A stretch of DNA of 64,000 nt from Acidiphilium sp. PA (GTDB lineage Bacteria; Pseudomonadota; Alphaproteobacteria; Acetobacterales; Acetobacteraceae): assembly GCF_026191915.1 (NCBI RefSeq), contig NZ_JAIMBY010000005.1:180123-244122 (forward strand). The letters run 5' to 3'. Below are positions 9,050 through 18,189 of the stretch, in pieces. The notes under the pieces were generated by a model. That model made no database searches. It was given only the letters and a program-made list of their open reading frames with translations, and was not told the DNA's origin. Both the position numbers and the translations under genes were made by a program. How positions within the stretch are numbered: position 1 is the stretch's first letter; each line of letters starts with the position of its first letter.

Positions 9050-9298
9050 TCATTGCCGGGTTTCATCGATGTCGCGCAACTCGCCGGACTCCACGCTTTC
9101 CACCGCGTTGTGCAAGATCCGCAGGATCGCTTCATCCGGCAGGGACGCACTCAACACATTGAGCGCCCCTCCCAACAAGGCCGATGCGACCGCGATCGGC
9201 GGCAGCTTCTGGTCGATCATGTGTTTCACCAGCCGGTCGATCATCGATCCGGCCTGCATGATCTGTTCCTCGGTCGCAAAATCGTCCATGTCCGTCAC
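9050..9298 (-). CDS. Small uncharacterised helical protein (82 aa)
   Basis: 82-residue acidic protein with no motif I recognise. It is predicted all-helical: a first amphipathic helix (IMQAGSMIDRLVKHMIDQ), a small-residue-rich helix (IAVASALLGGALNVLSAS) and a third ending in SGELRDIDE. It has no signal peptide or transmembrane segment. I chose GTG 9298 because GGAGCG sits 8 bases upstream; ATG 9289 is the alternative. It stands alone between the xylF promoter region and the ABC exporter, with codon use like its neighbours, so I think it is real. Confidence 0.6.
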   Translation of the reverse strand: MTDMDDFATEEQIMQAGSMIDRLVKHMIDQKLPPIAVASALLGGALNVLSASLPDEAILRILHNAVESVESGELRDIDETRQ

Positions 9299-9375
9299 GT
9301 CGGGCGCTCCAGATGTAAAAGTCTCGACAGATGACCTAATGGTCGGCAGCGTTGAAATAAAGCGCTTGACGCGGT

Positions 9376-11238
9376 TTATTCGGCGGAATTCGCCGCCAGC
9401 TCCCGAATGCTCGGACCGGTGGCAAGCGCGGCCTCCGTGTCCAGCGCCTCAGCCAGTTCCGACTGCGCCACCCACATCGTGGCATAAACGCCATCCATGG
9501 CCAGCAGCGCTGCATGCGTGCCGCGCTCCGCGATCTCACCGTCGCGCAATACCAGGATCTCATCCGCATCGATCACCGTGGACAGGCGATGGGCGATCAC
9601 CAGCGTCGTCCGGTCACGCGCCACCTGGCGCAGCGAGGCGCCGATTTCCTGTTCGGTCGCGGTATCGAGCGCGCTGGTCGCTTCGTCGAGCACCAGAATC
9701 CGCGGGTTCTTCAACATGGTGCGCGCAATCGCGACCCGCTGCTTCTCCCCACCCGACAATTTCAGGCCCCGCTCACCCACCCGCGTGTCGTAGCCCTGCG
9801 GCAGCGACATCACGAACTCATGGATCTGGGCGAATTTTGCCGCCTGCTCCACCTCCGCCTGGGTCGCTCCCGGCCTGCCGTAGGCAATGTTGTAGCGGAT
9901 CGAATCGTTGAACAGCACGGTATCCTGCGGCACCACCCCGATGGCCGCGCGCAACGACTGCTGCGCCAGATCACGCACATCGATCCCGTCGACCAGAACG
10001 GCCCCTTCGGTCACGTCATAGAAGCGGAACAACAACCGCGAGGTGGTCGATTTGCCCGATCCGGTCGGCCCGACCAGGGCAATCTTCTGCCCCGGTGCGG
10101 CGTGGAACGACACGCCATGCAAAATCTCGCGGTCCGGACTATAGCCGAACCGGACATCACGGAATTCGACCGATACGGCGGCCCCCTGCGGCGCGATGGT
10201 TTTTGCATCGGCCCGATCGGTGATCTCCTGGGGCGTGCGCAGCAACGCGAACATCTGCTCCATGTCGATCAGCCCCTGCTTGACCTCGCGATACACCACG
10301 CCCAGAAAATTCAGCGGCTGATACAACTGGATCAGATAGGTGTTGACCAGCACGAACTGCCCGATGTTGAGCTTGCCGGCCACGATGCCCTGCGCCGCCA
10401 TCAGCATCATCACCGCCAACCCGGCCGCGATGATGATCGCCTGGCCCAGGTTCAACGCATTGAGCGAAACCTGCGATTTGACCGCCGCCGTTTCATACGC
10501 CGCCAGGCTCTCGTCGAACCGTTTCGCCTCGTGCTGCTCGTTGCCGAAATATTTCACCGTCTCGAAATTCAGCAGGCTGTCGATCGCCTTGGTCTGCGCC
10601 GCATTGTCGGTCTCGTTCATCTGGCGGCGAAACTTGATCCGCCACGCCGTGAACGAAAACGTAAACGCCATATAGCCACCCACCGCCACCAGCGTCACCG
10701 CGGCGTAGCGCCAGTCGAACAGCGTCCATAAAATCCCCATCGTCAGAAACAGTTCGAACAGCGTCGGGATCACATTGAACGTCGTCAGCCGCAGCACGTT
10801 CTGTATGCCCGTCGTTCCACGCAGAATCACCCGCGACAGGCCGCCCGTCTGCCGATCCAGGTGATACCGCATCGACAGCGCGTGCAGATGCTCGAACGTC
10901 TCCCGCCCGACCGAGCGCGCCGCGCGCTGCTGCACGGCGGCAAACAAGGCATCGCGCAATTCGTTGAATCCGGCGGATGCCATGCGCACCAACCCATAGG
11001 CCACGATCAGCGCGGCCGGCACCATCAGCGGCCCAGCCTTGGGCGACAGGGCGTTGACCGCATGGGAATAAATGATCGGCACGATCACCGTCGCGATTTT
11101 CGCGAGAATCAGTGCCGTCGCCGCCAGCACCACCCGCACCCGCAGGCCGGGCTCGCCCTTCGGCCACAGATACGGCAACAGGGATTTCACGGTCGTCCAG
11201 GAACTGTCGCTCTTGGCAATATCAACGGTATGGGCCAT
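9376..11238 (-). CDS. atm1: Atm1-type ABC exporter (half-transporter)
   Basis: About 620-residue half-transporter: six transmembrane segments (about 40-310) followed by a nucleotide-binding domain. Walker A is GPTGSGKST, the signature LSGGEKQRVAIAR, Walker B ILVLDEATSALD. The transmembrane part matches Atm1/ABCB7/HMT1 proteins, including SMRYHLDRQTGGLSR and NFETVKYFGNEQ segments. Bacterial members export glutathione-derived compounds and give heavy-metal tolerance; mitochondrial ones serve Fe-S cluster maturation. ATG 11238 is preferred; an in-frame GTG at 11262 would add eight residues. It is transcribed divergently from the Nudix gene. Confidence 0.92.
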   Translation of the reverse strand: MAHTVDIAKSDSSWTTVKSLLPYLWPKGEPGLRVRVVLAATALILAKIATVIVPIIYSHAVNALSPKAGPLMVPAALIVAYGLVRMASAGFNELRDALFAAVQQRAARSVGRETFEHLHALSMRYHLDRQTGGLSRVILRGTTGIQNVLRLTTFNVIPTLFELFLTMGILWTLFDWRYAAVTLVAVGGYMAFTFSFTAWRIKFRRQMNETDNAAQTKAIDSLLNFETVKYFGNEQHEAKRFDESLAAYETAAVKSQVSLNALNLGQAIIIAAGLAVMMLMAAQGIVAGKLNIGQFVLVNTYLIQLYQPLNFLGVVYREVKQGLIDMEQMFALLRTPQEITDRADAKTIAPQGAAVSVEFRDVRFGYSPDREILHGVSFHAAPGQKIALVGPTGSGKSTTSRLLFRFYDVTEGAVLVDGIDVRDLAQQSLRAAIGVVPQDTVLFNDSIRYNIAYGRPGATQAEVEQAAKFAQIHEFVMSLPQGYDTRVGERGLKLSGGEKQRVAIARTMLKNPRILVLDEATSALDTATEQEIGASLRQVARDRTTLVIAHRLSTVIDADEILVLRDGEIAERGTHAALLAMDGVYATMWVAQSELAEALDTEAALATGPSIRELAANSAE

Positions 11239-11272
11239 CTGCACGACATGGCATGCAGGCACCAGATTGCAA

Positions 11273-12139
11273 ATGGGTAACGGCGGGGATCAGCATCCCC
11301 CTGCCCGGTTTGCATCGGTGCCGGACGCCGCCCTGCTCGCCCTGATCACCCGATGCCGCACCGCCATCCTGCCCGGCGAGCGCCTCGCGCTCATGATCGG
11401 CGCCGATCAGGTCGGCTACATCGCACCCGCGCTCGCGACCGCCTTGGGCGATCTTGTGACGATCGATGGCACCACCGCGACGATCGATCCCGCCGCAGCC
11501 CATCGCCTCAACCCGATCGCCGCCGCGCTTGCCACCCAGTTCGGCTATCGCACCCGCGGCGAGGATTTCGATGTGCGCCACGCGCCGGACAGCCCGGTGC
11601 TCACCCGGCTTGATCGCGGCGCCCTGCCAGCCTTCGGCATCATCGGCCAGGGCGTGCACCTCAACGGCTATGTCCGCCGCGCCGATGGTCTCCATCTCTG
11701 GATCGCGCGGCGCAGTGCGACCAAAAAACTGGACCCCGGCAAACTCGACAACATCGTGGGCGGTGGCGTCTCCGCCGGCATGACGCCGTTTGAAACCCTG
11801 CTCAAGGAAGCCGCCGAAGAAGCCGCGATGCCAGCCACCCTCACCGCCCGCGCGACCGAAACCGCGCGCATCGCCTACGACATGGAACGCCCCGAGGGTC
11901 TGCGGCGCGACATACTCTATTGCTACGATCTCGAACTGCCCGACGATTTCACGCCCCACGCCGCCGACGGTGAGGTCGAGGCGTTCCTATTGATGCCGGC
12001 CACCGCCTTGCCGGCAATCATGACTACCGGCGATGCCGTGAAGTTCAACGTCAATCTGGTATTGATCGATTTTCTGCTGCGCCACGGGGTGATCGGCGAT
12101 GCTACCGGCGCGCTGCGCCGGGCGCTGGCGGCGAATTGA
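11273..12139 (+). CDS. DUF4743/Nudix hydrolase
   Basis: About 288-residue protein with an N-terminal DUF4743-like domain and a C-terminal Nudix fold. The Nudix-box region is DNIVGGGVSAGMTPFETLLKEA followed by AEEAAMP, close to plant NUDT20/24 proteins, which hydrolyse damaged or oxidised thiamine diphosphate. This supports a housekeeping ("house-cleaning") pyrophosphatase role, inferred by family. The start is uncertain: ATG 11273 lies only 34 bases from the divergent exporter start and has no ribosome site. GTG 11318 (VPDAALLALI) is an equally good start. Confidence 0.82.
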   Translation: MGNGGDQHPPARFASVPDAALLALITRCRTAILPGERLALMIGADQVGYIAPALATALGDLVTIDGTTATIDPAAAHRLNPIAAALATQFGYRTRGEDFDVRHAPDSPVLTRLDRGALPAFGIIGQGVHLNGYVRRADGLHLWIARRSATKKLDPGKLDNIVGGGVSAGMTPFETLLKEAAEEAAMPATLTARATETARIAYDMERPEGLRRDILYCYDLELPDDFTPHAADGEVEAFLLMPATALPAIMTTGDAVKFNVNLVLIDFLLRHGVIGDATGALRRALAAN

Positions 12140-12169
12140 AGGGGCCAAGACCCCGCCCGCTTGGCAACC

Positions 12170-12871
12170 TCACGCCCAGGACGGACGCAGATAGAGCGAA
12201 AGCGCCGCACATGTGGCGGCAAGCGGTACCAGATCGGCGGCGAACCAGTGGTTCATCAACGTCCCCGCCACCACCAGCGCGCCCGTGGCATAACCCATGA
12301 TCGCCAGGAGTTTCAGGCCGAAATGGGCCGAAAGCGGCTGGGTTCGCCGACCCGAACAGCGTTCGGTCAATGCGACCACGATGCCGGTCATCGTGGTGTT
12401 GAGCACTACGGTGGTAATTCCCCGTTCATGGGTCTGGCGCGCGGCGACCGACTGGATTCCCATGGTCATCGCCGACAGAACGATCAGGACATCGCGCAGA
12501 CCGCCCATCGCCCCCTGCGGGGCGTTCGCCGCGATGAGACAATACGTTGCAAGCAATACCGCCTCGACACTCAGCAGGCGGCGCACGCTGCGCCGCGCGC
12601 TGTCGGGCGCATGTTTCGGGGGCCGCACCAGCGCCGCCAGCGCGCCACCCGCCAGATAACTCGCGATCGAGATGCCCGCGCGCACCGCGGTCGGACGTTT
12701 CGCCTCCGCCAGGGCGATGATCAAAAGGGCCGTAACACCGGTCATCGACGAGGTAAAAACATGTCCCAGGGTCAGATACGAGAGCACGTCCGTTGCCCCT
12801 GACGTCAGACACATAAGCGTAACCGCCGCGCCGGCTCGAACATCAGGTCGACCGGCGCTCATTGTCGCCAA
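12170..12871 (-). CDS. DUF1275 (YoaK-like) membrane protein
   Basis: 233-residue integral membrane protein with about six hydrophobic segments. The family hallmark SGATDVLSYLTLGHVFTSSM followed by TG lies near residues 24-46, and a second conserved SVAARQ segment is near 140. The function of DUF1275 proteins is not established. It is convergent with the Nudix gene, whose stop is 30 bases away; the gap contains GCCAAG and CTTGGC as an inverted repeat with a 10-base loop. An alternative start lies three codons in, at MSAG. Confidence 0.85.
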   Translation of the reverse strand: MATMSAGRPDVRAGAAVTLMCLTSGATDVLSYLTLGHVFTSSMTGVTALLIIALAEAKRPTAVRAGISIASYLAGGALAALVRPPKHAPDSARRSVRRLLSVEAVLLATYCLIAANAPQGAMGGLRDVLIVLSAMTMGIQSVAARQTHERGITTVVLNTTMTGIVVALTERCSGRRTQPLSAHFGLKLLAIMGYATGALVVAGTLMNHWFAADLVPLAATCAALSLYLRPSWA

Positions 12872-12989
12872 CCGTCAGACCGGAGCGAAGGGCGCGGCGT
12901 CAAAGCGGTGGCCGCCCGTCATTCGTCTGCCAGCACGGCGGCTGCTGCAAACCCTGTCGAACCGGCAGGCGGAACCAGGCGCCCGTTGG

Positions 12990-13286
12990 CTAGTGTTTCA
13001 TCCACGCCTGACACCATCCGCCCGCGCTGATCGGGCCGGCAACCAGATGACAGTGGCTGACCGTGCTCCCGGCATCAGGCGGTTTGAACCAGACGCATGC
13101 GCCACAAACCTCGCCGTGCCACGGAATATCGCGATAACCGACCGCAGCCTTCGAGACACTCGGCACCATCGTCTGCAATTGCGCCGCACTCGGCCGGGCC
13201 GCCGCCCGCGCGGTCGCAACACCGCCGCAAACCGCTGCCATGCTGCCAAGGCTGATGATGGTGCGCCGCTTGATCGGATTGGTCAT
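12990..13286 (-). CDS. High-potential iron-sulfur protein (HiPIP) with Tat signal
   Basis: About 98-residue periplasmic [4Fe-4S] electron carrier. Four Cys are arranged C-x2-C-x14-C-x12-C (VCGAC, SHC, GWC), with the HiPIP-typical GGWCQAW at the C-terminus. The leader contains KRRTIISL, a Tat motif, as expected for a protein exported with its cluster. Start ATG 13286 is best placed after GGGAG; two ATGs directly before it are alternatives. It lies immediately downstream of a tri-haem cytochrome c gene in the same orientation, so it may exchange electrons with that cytochrome. The partner assignment is inference. Confidence 0.85.
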   Translation of the reverse strand: MTNPIKRRTIISLGSMAAVCGGVATARAAARPSAAQLQTMVPSVSKAAVGYRDIPWHGEVCGACVWFKPPDAGSTVSHCHLVAGPISAGGWCQAWMKH

Positions 13287-13297
13287 CATCATCTCCC

Positions 13298-15070
13298 TCA
13301 GTAATTCGTCGTCTTGAGCGCGATACGTTCATCGAGCATCCGCCCACCGCCGAGATCCCCGCTCAGATCGAGCCCGACCACATGGCCATTCTCGATCACC
13401 TGACGAACCCCCAGCAGGACCGGCGTCACCTTGCCGTCGATCGTCGCGCGCCCGATGAACTCGTTGCCCTGCGAGGCGCAGGCCCCGCCCAGCAACACCG
13501 GATTCTTGCCGTACTGGTTCGAAAAATCCGCCTTCATCCGGCAATCGGTGCGGTTGCCATTCACCCAAACTCGCCCCGAAATATCGTCGAACGTACGGGT
13601 CTTGCCCCCCTTGCTCAGGCTCGCACGGGTGCTGCCGGTATTCAGATCAACCTCGATCGTCGCCTGCGGGCGCAGGGACGCAACGGTATTCGCCGTCGCA
13701 TCCGGCTTGCCGCGATTGCCCCAGGCGGTGCGAACGTAATCGGCGATATCGGCGATCTGCCCATCGCTCAGCGTGGCGCCGAACATCGGCATTGCGGTCT
13801 GGTTTTTGTGCCAAGGCTCGAACCCGCCCAGCATCATGCCGATCAGGTCGATCGGCTTGCCGTTCCACACCGCCTGATTATGCGCAAGGTTCGGGATATT
13901 GTCGCTGGCACCCTCGCCGTTCTTCATGTGGCAACGCGCGCACTCATCGTCATACAACGTCTTGCCCGCCGCCACGGAAACCGACGTCTCGGCCACGGAC
14001 GGGAAATGACTCTTCAACGGCTTCACCGTCCGCAGATAGGCCACGATATCCTGTACGTCCGCCTTCGGCAGCCGGCTCAGACTGTCATCGACCACCGATT
14101 TCATCTTGCCGAACGGCGCGCCCTGCTTCATGTCGCCATCATCGTACAGATAGGTGAAAACCGCATTGTCGCTCCAAGACCCTAGCCCATCGCGCTTGGA
14201 GTTGGTGATGTTGGGCGCATACCAGGCCTGATCAATGATATGCCCGCCCGCGAGATACCGCGCATGGATCGATGCCATCGCGATATTCCGCGGCGTGTGG
14301 CACGCATTACAATGTGCCAGCGCCTGCACGAGATAAGCCCCATGCCGCACACTTTGGCTCCATCCCGCCTGATAGCGAACCGGATGCGGATGAAAGAACA
14401 GCAAGCGCCACGCCAGCATGCCCGCGCGTAGATCGGTCGGGAAAAACATCGTGTCCGGCCGGTTCTTGATCCGCACCGGCGCGAGGCTGTCCAGATACGC
14501 CTTGATCGCCATCACGTCGGAGTAGGTCAGCTTCGAATAGGCGGTGTAGGGCATCACCGGGTATTCGTATTTCGGAAAGATCACCAACGAACTGCCCGGC
14601 TCTATCCCGTCGTGCACCGCTGCGTAAAACTGCTTGTCAGTCATGCCGCCGATGCCGTAGCGCTTGCTCGACGTCAGATTGGTCGAAAATACCGTGCCGA
14701 ACGGCGTACCGACCGCGCGCCCACCCGCCAACGCAGGTTCGCCGGCCACGCTGTGACAGGGCAGGCAATCCCCCGCGACGGTGAGGAACATACCTTTCTT
14801 GACCAACGCCGCCTGTTTCGGGTCGCTCGGCATCGTGACCGGCTGGGGAATGTCCCATCCCTCATTGCCGGCCTTTGGCTTGGCGGCAACCGTCGTATCG
14901 GCGTCAGGCCAGGTGGTTACGCCCTTGGACGCGGCTACCTTCGCATCGGCATGCGCATCGTGCACCAGGCCCGCGACCGCAAAGCCCCCAAGCACGAGCG
15001 CGACCGACGCGACGCCCGCCAGCAGAATTCCATGCAAAGATCTGAACGTTTTGTTACGCTTTACCGACAT
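13298..15070 (-). CDS. Tri-haem cytochrome c (alcohol/gluconate dehydrogenase cytochrome subunit-like) with C-terminal extension
   Basis: 590-residue membrane-anchored periplasmic cytochrome. An N-terminal hydrophobic segment (about 15-38) is followed by three CXXCH sites: CLPCH, CNACH and CARCH. This spacing is like the cytochrome subunit of membrane-bound alcohol or gluconate dehydrogenases, which pass electrons to ubiquinone. After the third haem domain come about 120 extra residues containing two further Cys (DCRMK, GACAS), with no motif I know; dehydrogenase cytochromes usually stop near 470. No dehydrogenase subunit is adjacent; a HiPIP gene follows by 11 bases. The start at 15070 has GGAGAGG upstream. 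Confidence 0.85.
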   Translation of the reverse strand: MSVKRNKTFRSLHGILLAGVASVALVLGGFAVAGLVHDAHADAKVAASKGVTTWPDADTTVAAKPKAGNEGWDIPQPVTMPSDPKQAALVKKGMFLTVAGDCLPCHSVAGEPALAGGRAVGTPFGTVFSTNLTSSKRYGIGGMTDKQFYAAVHDGIEPGSSLVIFPKYEYPVMPYTAYSKLTYSDVMAIKAYLDSLAPVRIKNRPDTMFFPTDLRAGMLAWRLLFFHPHPVRYQAGWSQSVRHGAYLVQALAHCNACHTPRNIAMASIHARYLAGGHIIDQAWYAPNITNSKRDGLGSWSDNAVFTYLYDDGDMKQGAPFGKMKSVVDDSLSRLPKADVQDIVAYLRTVKPLKSHFPSVAETSVSVAAGKTLYDDECARCHMKNGEGASDNIPNLAHNQAVWNGKPIDLIGMMLGGFEPWHKNQTAMPMFGATLSDGQIADIADYVRTAWGNRGKPDATANTVASLRPQATIEVDLNTGSTRASLSKGGKTRTFDDISGRVWVNGNRTDCRMKADFSNQYGKNPVLLGGACASQGNEFIGRATIDGKVTPVLLGVRQVIENGHVVGLDLSGDLGGGRMLDERIALKTTNY

Positions 15071-15236
15071 TGGCCACCTCTCCAGACCTATTAAAAAGGA
15101 GGGGCAGGTCACAGATTTCAACCGTCATCCCCAACGATACTTTCCCGGGCGTATGCTCATGCCGATAACGTGATGACGCGCACCGCCAATTTTCTTCCAC
15201 AATACAGAACCCGCTCCCAGATCCACCAAATACCGA

Positions 15237-15265
15237 TTGACTTACGGATGTCTTCACTCGATAAA
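15237..15265 (+). promoter_or_regulatory. Candidate sigma70-type promoter of the second sugar ABC operon
   Basis: TTGACT at 15237-15242 and GATAAA at 15260-15265 are separated by 17 bases, about 50 bases before the ATPase start at 15318. The surrounding 100 bases are A/T-richer than the genes on both sides. Motif match only. Confidence 0.45.
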
Positions 15266-15317
15266 AAACAAAAATTCGCGACATCGAACGTCGACACAGT
15301 GCATTCCGGGGGAAACA

Positions 15318-16112
15318 ATGGCGGAAACCACGTCAAGCCGCGCCTATGAGCATATCGTCCGTGCCGATAAACTCTCGGTCGCATTCGGCAAGGTACGTGC
15401 CCTGTCCGACATCGATCTGGCGATCGGGCGCAACGAAATCGTCGGCCTGATCGGCGACAACGGGGCCGGCAAATCCACGCTGATCAAAACCCTCACCGGC
15501 GTCATCCCGCCGACGTCGGGCCGTCTGTTCATCCGCGATCAACCGGTGGACTGGGCCAATTTCTCCGTCCGGCGCGCGCACGATCTGCGGTTCGAAACCG
15601 TCTATCAGGAAAAATCGCTCGGCGAGAAACAGCCGCTCTGGCGCAATTTCTTCGTGGGCCGTCAGATCACCAACCGGTTCGGCTTCATCAAGGTGCGCGA
15701 ACAGCGCCGCATCGCCAATGAAATCCTGCAACGCCAACTCGGCTTTCGCGGCGTCGGGATCGATGCCGATTCCACCGTGGCCAAGCTCTCCGGCGGCGAG
15801 CGCCAGGGCATCGCGATCGGCCGGGCCATGCATTTCGACGCCGACCTGATCATCCTCGACGAACCCACCACCGCGCTTGCGATCAAGGAAGTGCAGAAAG
15901 TGCTCGATTTCGTGCGCCGGATCAAAGCCTCCGGCCGTGCCGCGATCTATATCGAGCATAATCTCGCCCATGTGCACGCGCTGGCCGACCGGCTGGTGGT
16001 GCTCGATCGCGGCCGGATCGTCGCAAATATCCGGCCGGCCGACATGAGCCTCGCCGACCTCACCCTGTTCCTGATCGACCTGCAAAAAACCAAGATCGGC
16101 GCCGCCGCATGA
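15318..16112 (+). CDS. Sugar ABC transporter ATP-binding protein
   Basis: 264-residue single-module ATPase of the CUT2 type. Walker A GDNGAGKST is at 46-54, signature LSGGERQG, Walker B LIILDEPTTAL and H-loop IYIEHNL follow. The start at 15318 has GGGGGA upstream. It opens an operon in which the permease gene overlaps it by ATGA and the binding-protein gene follows. The Q-loop region (VYQEKSLGEKQPLWRN) differs from the XylG-type protein at 6.8-7.6 kb, so this is a separate system, not a recent duplicate. Substrate unknown. Confidence 0.9.
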   Translation: MAETTSSRAYEHIVRADKLSVAFGKVRALSDIDLAIGRNEIVGLIGDNGAGKSTLIKTLTGVIPPTSGRLFIRDQPVDWANFSVRRAHDLRFETVYQEKSLGEKQPLWRNFFVGRQITNRFGFIKVREQRRIANEILQRQLGFRGVGIDADSTVAKLSGGERQGIAIGRAMHFDADLIILDEPTTALAIKEVQKVLDFVRRIKASGRAAIYIEHNLAHVHALADRLVVLDRGRIVANIRPADMSLADLTLFLIDLQKTKIGAAA

Positions 16113-17134
16113 GCGACACACCCCTGAAACATCCCGCCCCCGCCCTCAACCCGCGCACGGCCGTCAAGCTCGAAGGCCTGCCGATCATCATCGTGTTCTT
16201 TGTGCTGATCGGCCTGTTCGTCGGTTTCGCGCCGACCGTGTTCCTCCACTGGCCCATCTACAATTCCTTCCTGGTCACCATCCCGCCGATGATGATCCTC
16301 TCGCTCGGCCTCACGCTGGTGATCGCCGCCGGCGAGATCGACCTGTCGTTTCCCGCGGTCATCGCGCTTTCGGGATTTTTGTTCGCCTATGTCACCCGCA
16401 CCTATGACGCACCGTGGCTCGGCCTGCTCGCCGCAATCGCCGGCGGCGCGTTGATCGGTGTGGTGAACGGGTTCCTGATCGCGGTGATCGGGATTCCCTC
16501 GATCATCATTACCATCGGCACCTCGTTCTTCTGGTCCGGCATCGCAACCGTCCTGTCCGGCGGCATGTCCTACACATTGGAGCGCCTGGCCGGCACCGCG
16601 ATCAACGGCATATTGTCCGGCACCGTGCTCGGCATTCCGAGCGAGGCCTTCTGGGCGCTCGGCGTCGCCGTGGTGGTGTGGTTCATCCTCAACCGCCATC
16701 GCTTCGGCGAACACCTCCTGTTCATCGGCGATAGCCGTGAGGTCGCCCGCGTCGTCGGCATCAACACGCTACGCGAGCGGATCAAGCTGTTCACGCTGAT
16801 GGGCGCGCTCGGCGGCTTCGCGGCCGTGCTGCTGACGTTGGAAAACCTCAGCTATTTTCCAACCCAGGGTCAGGGCATGCTGCTCTCGGCCCTCGCCGCC
16901 GTGTTCATCGGCGGCACGTCGGTGTTCGGCGGCACCGCAACCGTGGTCGGCAGTTTTTTCGGCGCCCTGATCATCGGCATGCTCGATGCCGGCATCGTCG
17001 CAACCGGCGTTGCCGGCTTCTGGGTCGAGGTCATCGTCGGCCTCGTCTTCGTCTCGGCGGTGGTGCTGCATATCGGCATCGACGATCCGGCCCGGATCCG
17101 CCAGTTGCAGCGCCGCCTGTTTTCCAAAACCTGA
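16109..17134 (+). CDS. Sugar ABC transporter permease (CUT2)
   Basis: 341-residue permease with about nine to ten hydrophobic segments and the conserved LGLTLVIAAGEIDLSF (about 68-83) and VFIGGTSVFGGTATVVG (about 265-281) blocks of BPD_transp_2 proteins. It begins inside the ATPase stop codon (ATGA). The N-terminus carries a proline-rich cytoplasmic tail before the first segment. It forms the membrane channel with the ATPase and binding protein encoded on either side. Confidence 0.9.
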   Translation: MSDTPLKHPAPALNPRTAVKLEGLPIIIVFFVLIGLFVGFAPTVFLHWPIYNSFLVTIPPMMILSLGLTLVIAAGEIDLSFPAVIALSGFLFAYVTRTYDAPWLGLLAAIAGGALIGVVNGFLIAVIGIPSIIITIGTSFFWSGIATVLSGGMSYTLERLAGTAINGILSGTVLGIPSEAFWALGVAVVVWFILNRHRFGEHLLFIGDSREVARVVGINTLRERIKLFTLMGALGGFAAVLLTLENLSYFPTQGQGMLLSALAAVFIGGTSVFGGTATVVGSFFGALIIGMLDAGIVATGVAGFWVEVIVGLVFVSAVVLHIGIDDPARIRQLQRRLFSKT

Positions 17135-17163
17135 CAAATCAACACGATAGGGAGAAATCATCC

Positions 17164-18171
17164 ATGAAACGACTGAAATCTGGCCTCACCGGCGGCATTG
17201 CCGTCTCCGCCCTGCTGGCCTTGGCGACCACCGCCGCGATCGCGGCCCCGAGCAGCGACAAGCTCGGCGCCGGCCTGACCATGTATTTCCAGATGGGCGG
17301 CAGCCCGGGCGATGGGTCCACCCTGCCGCGCGAAATCGGCGCCAAGGATGCCGCCAAGGCACTCGGCATCAAGCTGATCGAGCAATATTCCAACTGGCAA
17401 CCCGAAACCATGATCACCCAGTTCCGCCAGGCGCTCGCCGCCAAGCCGGACTGCATCGAAATCATGGGCCATCCCGGCAACAAGCCGTTCATGCCGCTGG
17501 TCGCCCAGGCCGAGAAGCAAGGCATCGTGGTCACCGCCGGTAACGTGCCGCTGCCCAAACTCGAAGACCTCTATCGCGCCAATGGCTTCGGCTATGCCGG
17601 CACCTATCTGTTCAAGGGCGGCGAGACCACCGCCGCGGCCATGATCAAGGCGGGCAATCTGAAAAAGGGCGATGTTGCGCTCGAATACGGCGTATTCGCC
17701 GAAGGCATTCGCGGATTGTCCGACAAAGGCCTCGCGCATGGGCTCAAAAAGGCGGGACTGAAAGTATATGAGCTGAATATCTCCGATAAGGTCAACGCCG
17801 ATCCCGCCCTCGCGGTGCCGATCATGGTCGCCTTCATCGAGCGCCATCCCAACATCAAGGCAATCGGCACGCAACAAGGCCTGGTGACCTCGTTCATCCC
17901 GCAGGCGCTGAAGGAAGCCGGCAAGAAACCCGGCCAGATCACGGTCGGCGGCATCGACCTTGCCCCCGCGACCATCGCAGGGCTCAAGAGCAACTACATC
18001 ACCGTCACCCTCAACCAGCAACTATACCTGCAGGGTTTCCTACCCGTCATGCAGTGCGTGCTGACCAAGAAATTCGGCCTCGAAGGCATGAATACCAATA
18101 CCGCAGCCGGGACCGACAACGGCGCGATGGTCGAGAAGATGCTGCCGTTGATCAAGAAGGGGATTTACTGA
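17164..18171 (+). CDS. Sugar ABC transporter periplasmic substrate-binding protein
   Basis: 335-residue exported binding protein (Peripla_BP_4 type). The signal peptide (about 1-28) ends near AIAA. The mature protein begins with a GAGLTMYFQMGGSPGDGSTL region that I do not match to a well-studied sugar binder. Unusually it is the last gene of its operon (ATPase-permease-binding protein), preceded by GGGAGAA. Its two conserved Trp/Tyr-rich contact regions (YSNWQPE, GYAGTYLF) suggest a polyol or monosaccharide ligand, but this is only inference. The gene is followed by a composite A/T-rich repeat. Confidence 0.88.
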   Translation: MKRLKSGLTGGIAVSALLALATTAAIAAPSSDKLGAGLTMYFQMGGSPGDGSTLPREIGAKDAAKALGIKLIEQYSNWQPETMITQFRQALAAKPDCIEIMGHPGNKPFMPLVAQAEKQGIVVTAGNVPLPKLEDLYRANGFGYAGTYLFKGGETTAAAMIKAGNLKKGDVALEYGVFAEGIRGLSDKGLAHGLKKAGLKVYELNISDKVNADPALAVPIMVAFIERHPNIKAIGTQQGLVTSFIPQALKEAGKKPGQITVGGIDLAPATIAGLKSNYITVTLNQQLYLQGFLPVMQCVLTKKFGLEGMNTNTAAGTDNGAMVEKMLPLIKKGIY

Positions 18172-18189
18172 GCATAGACAAGGAAAGAG

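Noticed and set aside
12145..12165. GCCAAG-N10-CTTGGC inverted repeat between the convergent Nudix and DUF1275 genes as a terminator
   Set aside because: Only six stem pairs and no T tract on either strand.
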